Source of the DNA: JAFEDN01 sp963832945
Lineage (GTDB): Bacteria > Pseudomonadota > Gammaproteobacteria > Coxiellales > Coxiellaceae
Length of the DNA stretch: 64,000 bases
Direction: 5' to 3'
NCBI GenBank assembly: GCA_963832945.1
Contig: CAWHVV010000010.1
Location: forward strand, 496,001-560,000
The translations under genes were made by a program, and so were the position numbers. Within the stretch, counting starts at the first letter, position 1, and every line of letters starts with the position of its first letter. Of this stretch, positions 26,883-37,062 are shown one piece after another. A model generated the notes under the pieces. The model was not told the origin of the DNA and did no database searches. It saw only the letters and a program-made list of their open reading frames with translations.

Positions 26883-27742
26883 AATCTCAATACTCCATGT
26901 TCGCTGACGCCCGGCGCTAACCAGCGTACGCCGGCAACACTATTGAGCGCATTCGGATGGGACATCCACGGCTCGACGCAAATGAATGGTTTATCCTGCG
27001 GTGTATAAATTTGTACGTAAGGAAATAAGTCAGGATCTTCAACTCCTTCAGCGACCATATTCACCACATCCTTCTCGGGGTAGCGCAAATGGATAGTTTT
27101 ATCTTCGCCTAATTGCAGCAATTGTTCGTGTATCTCGGGATTCGCCGCAGAAGTGGGCGTGGCAAACAATGGCTGATCGCCAACAATATCCGTTAAATGC
27201 TGGTTATAACGCAAACGCCGCCGCGGGTGTAAATTAAGGATTACTTCCTTTTTACCGCTCTCAGCCGGAGGAGTTAAAAAATTGGGGTGAAATCCGGCAT
27301 AATAAGGCATCGGCCGGTCGCCGTGGTTAGTATATGTTTGCCGGCAAAACAGCCGGCGATCGGCAATTTCATAAAAAAGTTCCACGGTAAAATGAAAGGG
27401 ATACGCCTGGCGGGTTTGTTCGTCGTCACGCAAAACCATTAAGAGATGATCGCTACCCGCTTCGCTCAATGTCCAGGGTTTACCGAGAGCGAAACCATGC
27501 ATCGGCAACTCATAAACGTGGCCTTCATAATAATAACTATTGAGATTGCCCTGGCGTTCCAGCCGTCCGCAAATGGGAAAACAAAACGGCGAACCGGTCA
27601 GGGGCTCATCCTGGGAGTAATATAACAGTTCCCGAGGTCCCTGGCGGCCAGGCATGATAATGGACGAAACGATTCCGCCCTGCTCCGGAATAAAAGTGGC
27701 TTGCGTCAAACCATTTTTAGAAGCAATCGTATAAGTCCGCAT
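26870..27742 (-). CDS. Aldose 1-epimerase (galactose mutarotase)-like protein
   Basis: A 290-residue beta-sandwich enzyme of the mutarotase superfamily, interconverting anomers of a hexose or hexose phosphate. HGFALGKPW contains the substrate-binding His, YYAGFHPNFLTP the second His, and CVEPWMSHPNALNS the catalytic Glu. CFPICGRLERQG matches the conserved Arg block. It belongs to the broader family rather than classical GalM. Overlap with gltX indicates a shared transcript, with no obvious metabolic link. Confidence 0.87.
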   Translation of the reverse strand: MRTYTIASKNGLTQATFIPEQGGIVSSIIMPGRQGPRELLYYSQDEPLTGSPFCFPICGRLERQGNLNSYYYEGHVYELPMHGFALGKPWTLSEAGSDHLLMVLRDDEQTRQAYPFHFTVELFYEIADRRLFCRQTYTNHGDRPMPYYAGFHPNFLTPPAESGKKEVILNLHPRRRLRYNQHLTDIVGDQPLFATPTSAANPEIHEQLLQLGEDKTIHLRYPEKDVVNMVAEGVEDPDLFPYVQIYTPQDKPFICVEPWMSHPNALNSVAGVRWLAPGVSEHGVLRLWME

Positions 27743-27822
27743 GAGTTCTCTCCTGTGAAACCAGTCTGGTCAGATCAATATAGTTTACCACATTACTGCC
27801 ATTTTCGACTCAATTCTATATA

Positions 27823-29634
27823 ATGTTGGCAATGAGAAAATATCTTCTGTCGTTCCTGATGCTAATTTTGCTGATGTCAGTATACCAGGCATGGGCTCAG
27901 AAGGCATCCACACTGCAAATAAAAGTAGAAGGACTGGCAGACCCCCTGCGCGGAAAAATCGTCACCCTGTTAGCCAATCGCAGCAAGGATATTTCCCTGC
28001 CACTGACCACTGAGAAGATACAGGTTTTTTATCATAAATCCCCCGACTATATCCGCAACGGCCTTAAACCTTACGGCTATTTTAGTCCGCAAATACGCTC
28101 ACGTATTGAGCACGTTGACGATAACTGGACGGTGGTATTCGACGTCAGTCCCGGACCCCCTGTGACGGTCATTCATGTGGACCTGAAAATTACCGGCGAG
28201 GGCGCGTCGGATAAAGCTTTCCGGCGTCTGTCGCACCAATTACCCATAAAGACCGGACAGACCCTGGATGTCGATAACTATCAGGCTGCGAAAGACGCGC
28301 TGTTTAACCTGGCCGCTAACCGTGGTTACTTCGATGCGAAAATGGTTCTTAACCAAATCATCATTAACGTCGGCTACCACCAGGCGTCGATCGTTCTGCA
28401 TTTTGATACCGGCAGGCGATATCGTTTTGGAGCCACCCTGTTTCCACCGTCCGATCTCAATACCGATTTGCTGGAACGTTTTCTAAGATATCATCCCGGA
28501 GAATATTATAGCGCTGCATTGGTGCAAAAAACCCAGCAAGCCCTATCGGGCAGCGGCTATTTTTCACAATCGGTGGTGATGCCCATGTCCAGTGAAACCA
28601 CTTCGCAGTTAGAAGTCCCGGTCAAAATAGAACTCACGCCGGTGAAACCTCGCCGCTATACTTTCGGATTAGGTTATGGCACGGACACCGGCCCGCGCGG
28701 CACCTTTGGTTTTAACTGGATTCCCATCAATTCTTACGGCCATCAGGTGAATTTCCTGGCGCGGGGTTCTTACATTAAAGTGAAGGATCAGCAGATCCAG
28801 AATAATACCGTGAACGCCAGCTATATTATTCCAGGCAAAGATCCTGCTACCGATTCTTATGCGCTCACTACCGGTTATGGCAATATTGTGCAGCAATCGC
28901 AAGACGTAAATAAACCCAATAAAGCCAATAGTTTTAAAGTCGCGGGCAGCTATAACACCCTTTTAAATGATGACTGGCAACAAATCCTCGCTCTGACCTA
29001 TTTGAATGAACGTTATCAGTTTACCGATACGCCTTTTATTAACGCGAATGTGTTGTACCCGAACGCGCACTGGCAATATATTCACAATCGCACCATCCAA
29101 AAAGATAAAGTGGTTAACAATGGCATTAGCGCGACCATTGATATAGCCGGCGCTTCCAAAGAGATATTATCCAAAACGACCTTCGTTCAGGGTAAGGCGG
29201 GACTTAAAGCGCTTGGCACTTATGACCCTACACACACCCGGTTCCTCTTTCGCAGTCAGGTAGGTCGCACTGAGGTGAAAAATCTCAACAACATACCCCT
29301 GACTTTACAACTTTTTGCCGGGGGCCCTACATCGATTCGCGGCTATAAATACAATAGTCTGGGACCAGGCAAAAACCTGGTCATTGTCAGCGGTGAAATT
29401 CAGCAGCGTGTTTATGGCAGCTGGTACGTCGCTGCTTTTATTGATGCCGGCTCTATTACCGATACCAGCGTGCCAAAGCCTTCATTCGAAAAATATGTCG
29501 CCGGCGCGGGCGGAGGCGTGGTGGTGTTAACGCCGATTGGTGCGGTGGAATTAGCCCTGGCGCGTCCGTTGCCAATCAATCATACTACGAATAAAACCTG
29601 GCAATTAGAATTCTCGGTAGGAGCGGAGCTTTAA
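27823..29634 (+). CDS. tamA: TamA, outer-membrane assembly factor of the translocation and assembly module
   Basis: Omp85-family protein of 603 residues (600 from the in-frame ATG at 27832). A signal peptide (MRKYLLSFLMLILLMSVYQA, then WAQ) is followed by three POTRA domains to about residue 260. A C-terminal beta-barrel then has YTFGLGYGTDTGPRGTFGF, the FFAGGPTSIRGYKYN-type loop (LQLFAGGPTSIRGYKYNS, conserved RGY) and VAGAGGGVVVLTPIG. TamA with TamB moves outer-membrane proteins or phospholipids across the periplasm. The stop overlaps the tamB start by one base. Confidence 0.93.
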   Translation: MLAMRKYLLSFLMLILLMSVYQAWAQKASTLQIKVEGLADPLRGKIVTLLANRSKDISLPLTTEKIQVFYHKSPDYIRNGLKPYGYFSPQIRSRIEHVDDNWTVVFDVSPGPPVTVIHVDLKITGEGASDKAFRRLSHQLPIKTGQTLDVDNYQAAKDALFNLAANRGYFDAKMVLNQIIINVGYHQASIVLHFDTGRRYRFGATLFPPSDLNTDLLERFLRYHPGEYYSAALVQKTQQALSGSGYFSQSVVMPMSSETTSQLEVPVKIELTPVKPRRYTFGLGYGTDTGPRGTFGFNWIPINSYGHQVNFLARGSYIKVKDQQIQNNTVNASYIIPGKDPATDSYALTTGYGNIVQQSQDVNKPNKANSFKVAGSYNTLLNDDWQQILALTYLNERYQFTDTPFINANVLYPNAHWQYIHNRTIQKDKVVNNGISATIDIAGASKEILSKTTFVQGKAGLKALGTYDPTHTRFLFRSQVGRTEVKNLNNIPLTLQLFAGGPTSIRGYKYNSLGPGKNLVIVSGEIQQRVYGSWYVAAFIDAGSITDTSVPKPSFEKYVAGAGGGVVVLTPIGAVELALARPLPINHTTNKTWQLEFSVGAEL

Positions 29635-32600
29635 TGCATTTAATCCTGGACTGGTTAAAAACGTTATTTCGCTGGGCCTGCCTGATGCTGATGATCCCAT
29701 TACTGGCGCTGGGATTGTTGTTAACGCCAATGGGACTTAAGGTGGGTTTCATCATCCTGAGCCGCAGCATACCGGGAGAATTACACTATCAACAAGTAAC
29801 CGGCACTCTCCTTGGGCCTATGAGCATCAAGCGGCTTAGTTATCGTTATCAGGATCAACAATTTTCGCTCAGTCAACTTTATCTTCAATGGAGCCCTTCA
29901 TCATTACTCGCTGGCAAATTTTCTATCGATAAGCTTGAGGTCAATAATCTGAAAATCAATACACCGCAAGCGCCCGCCCCTGCGCCGGAATTTTCTCTGA
30001 AGGCCGTGAAGAAAGTGCTGCAGGATGTTCGTCCACAATTAACCGCAGTGTACTTACCGCTCAGCCTACAGATAAATCAGGCAAATTTTCGACATGTGGT
30101 TTGGCAGACTCATCCCGGCCAACCCACTCTGGAAGTCGTGAATATGCAGGTTCATGATCTCCTTATAAATCCCGATGTGCTACAAATTAAGGCCGAGGGA
30201 CAATTAATTAAGCCCTATCCGTTACAAACGGTCCTTTCCATTAACGGCGCCCCGCAAGCATACCGCTTTAATTTAAGTGCTTATAATCTTCAAACCCATT
30301 GGGTAGTGAACGGTCAGGTCAATCCGGATGAGGTCACGCTCGACACGCAGAAGGCGCTTATTTTTGGCGGAGAACTCGATACTCACCTGGTATGGAAATG
30401 GGCCACACCCATGTCCTGGCAACTCGCCTTGTCCGGAAGACATCTGGATTTAAGTTCATTGAAGCCTGACTTTCCTCACCCCCTGGATATCACTCTCAAC
30501 AGCACCGGCAATCTGGGTGAAGACTTTCCGCATTTTTCCTGGAACGCTATTCTGAAAAGTCCCAAAACAAGGATTGAAACTCAGGGAGAATATCAAAAAC
30601 AATGGAATGTTTTCTGGAACGTACAAATTAGTGAGCTCGCGGAACTGTTACCCTTTAGCAGCGGCGTAATCAACAGCGCCGGAGAATTGCACGGTTCTTT
30701 CCCCCAACCCCGCACCAAAGGCTCTTTACACGCTACTTTATTGCGCTGGCAGGATTATCGGGCCGATAAAATCGATGCGAAATGGGACGTGGATATCAGC
30801 CAAACAAACAGTTCTTATTTTCAGATAGCCGCTGAACAATTATTCAGTCATTGGCTGGAACTTCAAAAACTGCAAATTTCCGGCCAGGGAAAATGGGCTA
30901 AACACGAACTTAATATTAGCGCGCAGGGTTATCATACAGATCTGACCCTGGGGGTGTCCGGCGGAATAATTGATAATCATTGGCAGGGGGCGGCTCAAAA
31001 ACTCTCCATCTTTAACCCTACTTTTGGGACCTGGACACTGAGTCAACCCACCGTACTTTACATTTCTCCTCAACGCGCCGAAGTAACAGCCCTGTGTATG
31101 CAAGGCGCCCACAAAACCCAGGCGTGTTTGCGCGGCAAATGGAACGGCTCAGATAATTCCTGGCAGGCCGCCTTGACCACCCGGCTGAATTTTGATCAGC
31201 TCGTCGGTGTCATTCCGGAAGAGCTGGTCATCGATGTTCCCCTGGATTTCCACATGACGGCGGAAGGCATCGGGCAAAAAATCACGCAGGCGCAATTGAT
31301 CGGAAACAGTCCAGGCGGCAACATCCGTTATAGCGATAAGCAGACCCTAAGCACGGACGTGAATAGCGCCAAATTGATTGCAAAATTAGACAAAAACGGT
31401 GCTGCTGCGGATTTTAATATTCATTTAGCCGATAATAATTCTTTGAGCACTTCGCTGACTTTACCCAAGGCAACCTTTGCCACTTTAATCGCTAAAAATC
31501 AGGAATTGCGCGGTAAAATCTCGATTAATTTAAATAATTTGACGCCTATCCTGGCGATAATTCCCGAAGTCGTCAATCCGCAGGGAAAATTTAAAGCGGA
31601 CCTGACGGTTGGCGGTACGATAGCCGAACCTGCCATTAATGGCAATGCCAGTCTTGAGGGAGGCGAAGTCAAAATTCCCGGCTTAAATATCCAATTAAAT
31701 CAAATTAACCTGGCGCTTAATGCTAAGAAATCAGATCTTAATTATATACTGTCTGCTACTTCTTCCAACAAACCTTTAAAAGCAGTCGGTCACACCCGTC
31801 TTGACGAGACCGGTTTTCCCACTGAAATCACGCTCACCGGTGAGAATGTTTTGTTAGCAGATACTCCTCAATACACAGTGTACGTCACTCCCAATATGCG
31901 CTTCGCATTCAAGGGCCGGGAGATTAATATCGGCGGGTCTATAGATATTCCTAACGCGGTGTTACATCAATTAGATTTTCAGCGCGAAACGTCCTTGCCC
32001 GAAGATGAAGTGTTATTTATTGGAGAGCATGTGATCACTAACGCCACGCCCTGGCGAGTGACCACCCAGCTAGCCATCAATTTGGGTGATAACGTAAAGG
32101 TCGATTCACCGGGATTCAAGAGCAAACTTGAGGGCAAGCTGAACATCATTTCTGAGCCGGGAAGCGTCGTTCTGGGGGATGGCAGAATTGAGATTGTGAA
32201 TGGGGTTTATGAAGTTTTTGGGCGTCAGTTAACAATAGCCCCAGGATCTGCGATTATTTACCGCAAAAATCCTCTGAGCAATCCCGGACTCAGTGTACAG
32301 GCAATTGCTCACGTGATAGTGACCGACCCATTGAGCCAACAACAACTCGGTACGAACGAATTAACCATTGGCATGAATATCAACGGGACTTCTGCTTCAC
32401 CGCAAATCACTTTATTTTCCAGCGCGGGTAATCTTTCTCAAGCTGATATGCTATCGTTTCTATTGTTGGGGACCTCCAGCGCGGGAATTTCTCCACTTAA
32501 TATGAATTTAATGCTGCAAGCTTTAAACTCATTGCCGCTTACTAAAAAAGGCGCGGGAAACGTACAAGGTTTGACGAATCAGGTAAAACAGGGATTAGGA

Positions 32601-32912
32601 CTGACCGAGTTAGGCGTCGAGTCAGAACCTACCCTGGGTCCTACCGGCGAAACGATTCAGACCAAAGCGACACCGACTTCTTATTTTGTGGTTGGAAAAA
32701 GGATTACCTCACACATCTATTTTCGTTATAAATATGACCCTTTTCTGGGTGTTAACTTATTTCAATTGATTTATCTTTTTACCAAAAACTGGAGCCTGCA
32801 ATTGGAAACCGACGGCGCCAACAGGAACGGCGCAGACGTGCTCTACACTATCCAAACCGGCACGCCGACGTCCATTAATAAAACCCCGCCGTTGCCGGCT
32901 ACCGGAAAATAG
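29634..32912 (+). CDS. tamB: TamB, inner-membrane-anchored AsmA-like lipid/protein transport bridge
   Basis: A 1092-residue periplasm-spanning protein. The N-terminal anchor is near residues 8-40 (WACLMLMIPLLALGLLLTPM). A long beta-rich groove with repeated strand patterns follows, and the C-terminal TamB (DUF490) domain has NEVDSPGF-type signature LGDNVKVDSPGFKSKLEGKL, GRIEIVNGVYEVFGRQL, LSQADMLSFLLLG and the extreme end with YFVVGKRITSHIYFRYKYDP and YTIQTGTP. It runs coupled to tamA. Length is somewhat short of E. coli TamB (about 1259), chiefly in the middle. Confidence 0.93.
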   Translation: MHLILDWLKTLFRWACLMLMIPLLALGLLLTPMGLKVGFIILSRSIPGELHYQQVTGTLLGPMSIKRLSYRYQDQQFSLSQLYLQWSPSSLLAGKFSIDKLEVNNLKINTPQAPAPAPEFSLKAVKKVLQDVRPQLTAVYLPLSLQINQANFRHVVWQTHPGQPTLEVVNMQVHDLLINPDVLQIKAEGQLIKPYPLQTVLSINGAPQAYRFNLSAYNLQTHWVVNGQVNPDEVTLDTQKALIFGGELDTHLVWKWATPMSWQLALSGRHLDLSSLKPDFPHPLDITLNSTGNLGEDFPHFSWNAILKSPKTRIETQGEYQKQWNVFWNVQISELAELLPFSSGVINSAGELHGSFPQPRTKGSLHATLLRWQDYRADKIDAKWDVDISQTNSSYFQIAAEQLFSHWLELQKLQISGQGKWAKHELNISAQGYHTDLTLGVSGGIIDNHWQGAAQKLSIFNPTFGTWTLSQPTVLYISPQRAEVTALCMQGAHKTQACLRGKWNGSDNSWQAALTTRLNFDQLVGVIPEELVIDVPLDFHMTAEGIGQKITQAQLIGNSPGGNIRYSDKQTLSTDVNSAKLIAKLDKNGAAADFNIHLADNNSLSTSLTLPKATFATLIAKNQELRGKISINLNNLTPILAIIPEVVNPQGKFKADLTVGGTIAEPAINGNASLEGGEVKIPGLNIQLNQINLALNAKKSDLNYILSATSSNKPLKAVGHTRLDETGFPTEITLTGENVLLADTPQYTVYVTPNMRFAFKGREINIGGSIDIPNAVLHQLDFQRETSLPEDEVLFIGEHVITNATPWRVTTQLAINLGDNVKVDSPGFKSKLEGKLNIISEPGSVVLGDGRIEIVNGVYEVFGRQLTIAPGSAIIYRKNPLSNPGLSVQAIAHVIVTDPLSQQQLGTNELTIGMNINGTSASPQITLFSSAGNLSQADMLSFLLLGTSSAGISPLNMNLMLQALNSLPLTKKGAGNVQGLTNQVKQGLGLTELGVESEPTLGPTGETIQTKATPTSYFVVGKRITSHIYFRYKYDPFLGVNLFQLIYLFTKNWSLQLETDGANRNGADVLYTIQTGTPTSINKTPPLPATGK

Positions 32913-32966
32913 GCCTCTACATGACAACCCAATACCGGGATTTTTTCGCGGAGATATGCTACAGTA

Positions 32967-34038
32967 ATGGCCATGTTATTAAAGCTACCTATCGGCTATG
33001 ATGATTTCGGTGAAATCCGTGAAAAAAAGCTCCATTTTGTAGACAAGTCTTTATTCATCAAAGAGTTGCTGGATGAGACCGTCAAAAAAGTCATTGTTAT
33101 TACTCGCCCGCGCCGGTTTGGTAAAACCTTAAATCTGTCCATGCTGCAGTATTTTTTCGCCTCGACCGTCATTGGTGGCAAAACCTAAGGGTTATTTGAT
33201 GACCTTAAAATCGCCGCCCTGGGTGATACCTATATGCGGCATCAAGGACAATATCCGGTGATTTTTATCAGTCTCAAAGATGTCAAAAATGACTCATTCG
33301 CAGTGGCGCTGGAAAATTTACAGGAGTTGATGCGTCGCACCTATCAAGATCACCGCGCCGTATTGACCGGTAACATGCTCGACGAAGATGAAATGGTTGA
33401 CTTGATCCGCGGCCTGTTCAGCGCCGCGTTAAAAACCAATCCCTATCTGGAAAAATCCGTTATTACCGGAATTCTGCGCATCGCCAAGGAAAGCTTATTT
33501 TCCGGGTTAAATAACGTCACCGTGTATACGTTATTGCACTCCAAATACAGCGAGTATTTTGGTTTTACCGAAGCCGAAGTCGACGACATCCTGCAACATT
33601 CTGATTTAAAAATCCAGGCGCCTGGGATTCGCGCCTGGTACAACGGGTATTTAATGGGCGAAACCGTTATTTATAATCCCTGGTCATTAGCTAACTGCAT
33701 TCAGGAAAATGGATTATTAAGACCCTACTGGGTGAATACCAGCGACAATCTAAACGAAAACTTATGTCGTGCAGTCCAATCGCGAAAGCGGTTTTGGCCG
33801 CTATGATGTGATGCTGATTCCCAGGGACACCACGCAACTGGGCATTGTCATCGAATTTAAATCGATGCGCGACGCCAAAACTGATCTCATCACTGCGGCG
33901 CGGCAAGCACTACAACAAATCATTGACCGCCGTTATTCAGAAGTCTTAAAAAACCATGGTATTTCTCGCATCCTGGAATTGGGCCTCGTTTTTTACGGCA
34001 AAAATGTCGAGGTTATCGCACGCAAAGAAATGAGCTAA
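32967..34038 (+). pseudogene. Broken AAA-ATPase/PD-(D/E)XK nuclease-like gene (DUF1703 type)
   Basis: Intact members of this family join an N-terminal AAA-like ATPase to a C-terminal PD-(D/E)XK nuclease-like domain and are about 510-560 residues. Here the first frame encodes LPIGYDDFGEIREKKLHFVD and VIVITRPRRFGKTLNLSMLQ (Walker A), then hits TAA at 33186. The same frame resumes (YPVIFISLKDVKNDSF, ITGILRIAKESLFSGLNNVT, IRAWYNGYLMGETVIYNPWS) until 33806. After a frame change and a loss of roughly 100 codons, the nuclease end continues as GRYDVMLIPRDTTQLGIVIE, FKSM and LELGLVFYGKNVEV to 34038. Three lesions make it a clear pseudogene. Confidence 0.9.
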
Positions 34039-34047
34039 ATTTTGTAT

Positions 34048-34094
34048 CCTATATTTCATCTACTTAAATCTGTTTTATTCCCAGCGGGAATTGC
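34048..34094 (+). repeat. Hairpin-rich repeat element, copy 6 (AT-rich end only)
   Basis: The last 47 bases match the right end of copies 2 and 7 (TATATTTCATCTACTTAAAT then CCCAGCGGGAATTGCTG). It is enclosed by an 11-bp inverted repeat AATTTTGTATC (34038-34048) and GATACAAAATT (34105-34115). Confidence 0.8.
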
Positions 34095-34632
34095 TGTGAG
34101 AGGAGATACAAAATTGACCAAAGCAAAGATTTACGATATAGTGAGTAGAGGCATAGGCCTCTACATGACAACCCAGGTTATACATGTCAGTGCCATAAGT
34201 GTGATTACCGGTGGCATGAGGGCTTAAGGTAATTTTATAAGAATAGGAAGTCTGCTGATTTTCGGCCGGAATCAAATTAGTGAGATAACAGCTGCCGGGA
34301 TGTTGATAATCCAGCTCCATTGCGCCGCAGTCGCCCTGACCGGTAATCTGGAAATTTAAATAATTATGCGCGACGCCGTCATCGGGCGGAGAAGGCGGCG
34401 ATAGGGATGCCAATGGACTCGTTACCCACGTTGGACCGCTGTAGTATTCAATACCGCCGCCGGCTTCATACATATAGTTGAAGGAAAAATTTGTGTGTCC
34501 GCCGTGATCCTTACACAAACCCTGTGGGTCGGCAAATACCAACGTTAGGGTAGGAACGGCAGCCACTGCCACTCCCATATTGAACACCGTTGCCGCAGCA
34601 AATGTAAACACTAACTTTTTCTTAAATATCAT
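34075..34632 (-). CDS. Exported hypothetical protein whose C-terminus lies in repeat DNA
   Basis: A 185-residue protein with a signal peptide (MIFKKKLVFTFAAATVFNMG, cleavage after AVA). The mature part has several Cys (GLCKDHGG, GDCGAME, GSCYLTN, LGCHVEA, LCFGQFC) that may form disulphides in the periplasm. I do not recognise the family. The start at 34632 has GGAG 8 bp upstream. The last seven codons (HSNSRWE and nearby) and the stop are read from the truncated repeat element at 34048-34094, so the original tail was probably replaced. Its promoter region is short, because the IS boundary lies about 70 bp upstream. Confidence 0.65.
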   Translation of the reverse strand: MIFKKKLVFTFAAATVFNMGVAVAAVPTLTLVFADPQGLCKDHGGHTNFSFNYMYEAGGGIEYYSGPTWVTSPLASLSPPSPPDDGVAHNYLNFQITGQGDCGAMELDYQHPGSCYLTNLIPAENQQTSYSYKITLSPHATGNHTYGTDMYNLGCHVEAYASTHYIVNLCFGQFCISSHSNSRWE

Positions 34633-34701
34633 TTTAATTTCTCCGTTAAGATAATAAACAAACGCGACCTTCAGCAAGACTGAAATGAATCCTGAAAATA
34701 T

Positions 34702-36868
34702 TAAACACCGATTTTCACGAGCCTGATAAGCGCAACAATCAACCCTAAACAAAATTTGGACAGTCGTCAGTTTTGCCCTTTCACGCAGTCCACTCAAAAC
34801 GTAAAAGGCGGTTATCCAGCCACGGAACAATCACACCTTTTTTGAGTTTATCAACACCCAGAAGAATAGGTGTTGTTGCATGTTTACGAATTTTTACAAC
34901 AAATTCTTTTCCATCAAAATTGATTCGTCCTGGCATATCAATAAATTTTCGAAAAACCTGATCTGCTCTTGCGCGCTCAAAACGGGGTAAATCTTGCATA
35001 AATCGATGATAAAGGGTATCAGCGATAATCGTCCAAAGCATGTCGAAGTGAATCCGAATCATGAAAGGGGAAGATAAAGAATTCAAGTTAAAAAATGAAA
35101 CAAGCTCACCAAATTTATTCTCAATATGCCATCGTTTGGCGTAGACAACAAGGATATCTTTTAGATCAAGCTCATGATTACTCGTGATGATAAATGTTGG
35201 CTCTGCGCGACCGTGATCTTTGACGATAATTTGTCGAAAGGAATTTTTACATTTTGGTAATAAAACATCTGCTTCATAAACTGAGCATTGTTTATGTTTT
35301 CGTTTAGGAATTGGCAGAGTAATTTTTTTCCATTTTTCCTCGGAAATTTTCGAGGTTTCTTTCAATAATTTCTGATTACGCTTGCGTAATGTAATAAATT
35401 TAATGCCTTCACTCACTAACGTATCCAACACAGAGTACGTTGTCAATTTGCAATCAAAAACCAGTGTCTCGGTGATATCTTTTCTAATTTCTTTCCAAAA
35501 TTGTGCGAATTTCTGAATTTCAGCAGCCTCATTTTTTCGAAGAATATCCGCTCTCGTATATAAAATAACATCGCTGGTTGCATCCTGGGCAAATAAAGTA
35601 TTGGCGCCTTTTATCGCTTTGCCGCGCGCGCCGCACCATACCTTTTCCATCTGTGACTCTTCACCAAAATGGGGAATAGAATGAAAATCTAGGTTAATAA
35701 AATTGGATTGATAAAAATCGGGATAAATTTCTTGAAAATGACGCACTAATTTCTGCTGAAATTCAGATAACATAGATTCTTCTGTGCGACAGGAATAAGT
35801 TGACATATAGGTTGATTTTGGCAAAACGGATAAACTCGCAAATACACCGAGTCCTTGTTCATGATCATAGGAAGACATATGGCTTAAACGCTGGTTACCA
35901 ATCAATTTGAGCAGCAACATTGAAAGGCAAGCTTGCATTTCTGAAATGACACTTGATGTAGGGAGTTTACATTTTTTAATAATATCGAGAACACCCGATT
36001 CAATAATATAGGGGAGAAAGAAATAAACTCCAGCTACCGGGCACTCAAATGAAAAAGGTTTTAGTTTTTCAAAATCAAGTGAAGAGGCCCGCTCTGGAAT
36101 CAGTTGATTTTTTTGGGTGAATCCTCTTTCCAAAGCACTACGGCGTGGCAATCGTGAGAAATCTGCATCATAGAGAATATTTTCAATGGTTCTCTTAGAA
36201 ATTTTATAACCTTCTTCCTGGATTTTTTCTGCTATATCTTGACAAGAAAATTTCTGCTTACGATAGGCAATAACGGCTTCGCGCACAGGTTGAGGTGTTC
36301 GTCGTTCTTTCTGTCCAGAAGGAAACTGGGGAAACAAACATAATTTTCCGGAACGCACATCACGCATCATGGAGTAGAGAGTATTAATTTTATAGCCAAA
36401 TTGTTGAGCCACTTCTTGTGGTGAGCGTTTATCCATGACAATGGCACGGATGGCCTCATATTGTTTTTGTAGGGGCATGACGGGGTATGCAAAAAATTGT
36501 CTGATGATATCCATATTAAGGTATCCTTATTGCGCTTAAAAAATTGAGATTCTAATAAAAAACGTTCTATTTGTCAAAATATTTTTTATAGAAATATCAA
36601 AAAAACCCGTAAATATATGGAAATTAAAAAAAACATAAAAAAATCAGAATTTAAAATTTGTCAAAATTTTAAAATCCTAAGCGCAATACCGATTATTGAT
36701 ACCCATTAGAATCTGTGATACTTGGCAAAAACAATATAGAGTATTTAACGCCTTTTTTAGCGGAAATAATGAATTAATTTACTCCGATAAGGTAGATAAA
36801 GTATGAGATAATTAGCTTTTCTTAGGGGTCGATTCTTGCGCTTTTAAGCTTGTGAAAATCGGTGTTAA
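34702..36868 (-). mobile_element. Probable 2.2-kb insertion sequence around the 34781-36514 transposase
   Basis: Imperfect inverted repeats of about 50 bp bound it: AAACACCGATTTTCACGAGC at 34703 onward and, inverted, TAACACCGATTTTCACAAGC reading back from 36868, both continuing into AAGCGCAA.AATC.ACC. Two more TTGCGCTTA motifs occur near 36532 and 36680 between the transposase start and the right end. No convincing target duplication. Confidence 0.7.
34781..36514 (-). CDS. DDE transposase of a large IS
   Basis: A 577-residue transposase. The N-terminal part has helix-turn-helix features (SPQEVAQQFGYKINTLYSMM and KFSCQDIAEKIQEEGYKISK). The catalytic half carries INLDFHSIPHFGEE, LVFDCKLTTYSVLDTLV and, near the end, LVVYAKRWHIENKFGELVSF, the Glu block with the YxxRWxIE pattern of IS4-like DDE enzymes. 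It is unrelated in sequence to the transposase at 16668. The reading frame is intact. AAGGA precedes the start. The gene is AT-rich (a long poly-A/T leader lies upstream to about 36700). Confidence 0.88.
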   Translation of the reverse strand: MDIIRQFFAYPVMPLQKQYEAIRAIVMDKRSPQEVAQQFGYKINTLYSMMRDVRSGKLCLFPQFPSGQKERRTPQPVREAVIAYRKQKFSCQDIAEKIQEEGYKISKRTIENILYDADFSRLPRRSALERGFTQKNQLIPERASSLDFEKLKPFSFECPVAGVYFFLPYIIESGVLDIIKKCKLPTSSVISEMQACLSMLLLKLIGNQRLSHMSSYDHEQGLGVFASLSVLPKSTYMSTYSCRTEESMLSEFQQKLVRHFQEIYPDFYQSNFINLDFHSIPHFGEESQMEKVWCGARGKAIKGANTLFAQDATSDVILYTRADILRKNEAAEIQKFAQFWKEIRKDITETLVFDCKLTTYSVLDTLVSEGIKFITLRKRNQKLLKETSKISEEKWKKITLPIPKRKHKQCSVYEADVLLPKCKNSFRQIIVKDHGRAEPTFIITSNHELDLKDILVVYAKRWHIENKFGELVSFFNLNSLSSPFMIRIHFDMLWTIIADTLYHRFMQDLPRFERARADQVFRKFIDMPGRINFDGKEFVVKIRKHATTPILLGVDKLKKGVIVPWLDNRLLRFEWTA

Positions 36869-37062
36869 AATGAATCTTTTACTTGCTAAATACCGGGATT
36901 TTTTCGAGGAGATATTGACCCTGCATTCCCGCGATCTTTTTAAAATTTTACAATTAATTTATCAATATAAATCAGTACATTAATAATTTTATAACTTGTC
37001 ATTGCGAGCGCTAGCGAAGCAATCCAGTACGGAAAATTGTCAAAGTTATTTATGCGAGGGTC
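36869..37062. repeat. Gene-free stretch with three short dispersed repeats
   Basis: 36888-36916 (AATACCGGGATTTTTTCG.GGAGATAT) matches 32931-32957 upstream of the broken AAA gene with one change. 36999-37027 is a CATTGCGAGCGCTAGCGAAGCAATC-type dispersed repeat able to fold. 37035-37061 (AATTGTC.AAGTTATTTATG then CGAGGG) matches the right arm of the palindrome at 63005-63031. No gene seen. Confidence 0.7.

Noticed and set aside
27819..27824. TATAAT before tamA as its promoter
   Set aside because: It overlaps the first ATG and has no -35 box at proper distance; it would force a leaderless transcript.
34683..36877. AAATGAATC on both sides of the 34702-36868 IS as a target duplication
   Set aside because: On the left it lies about 10 bp away from the inverted repeat while on the right it abuts it, so the geometry is wrong.
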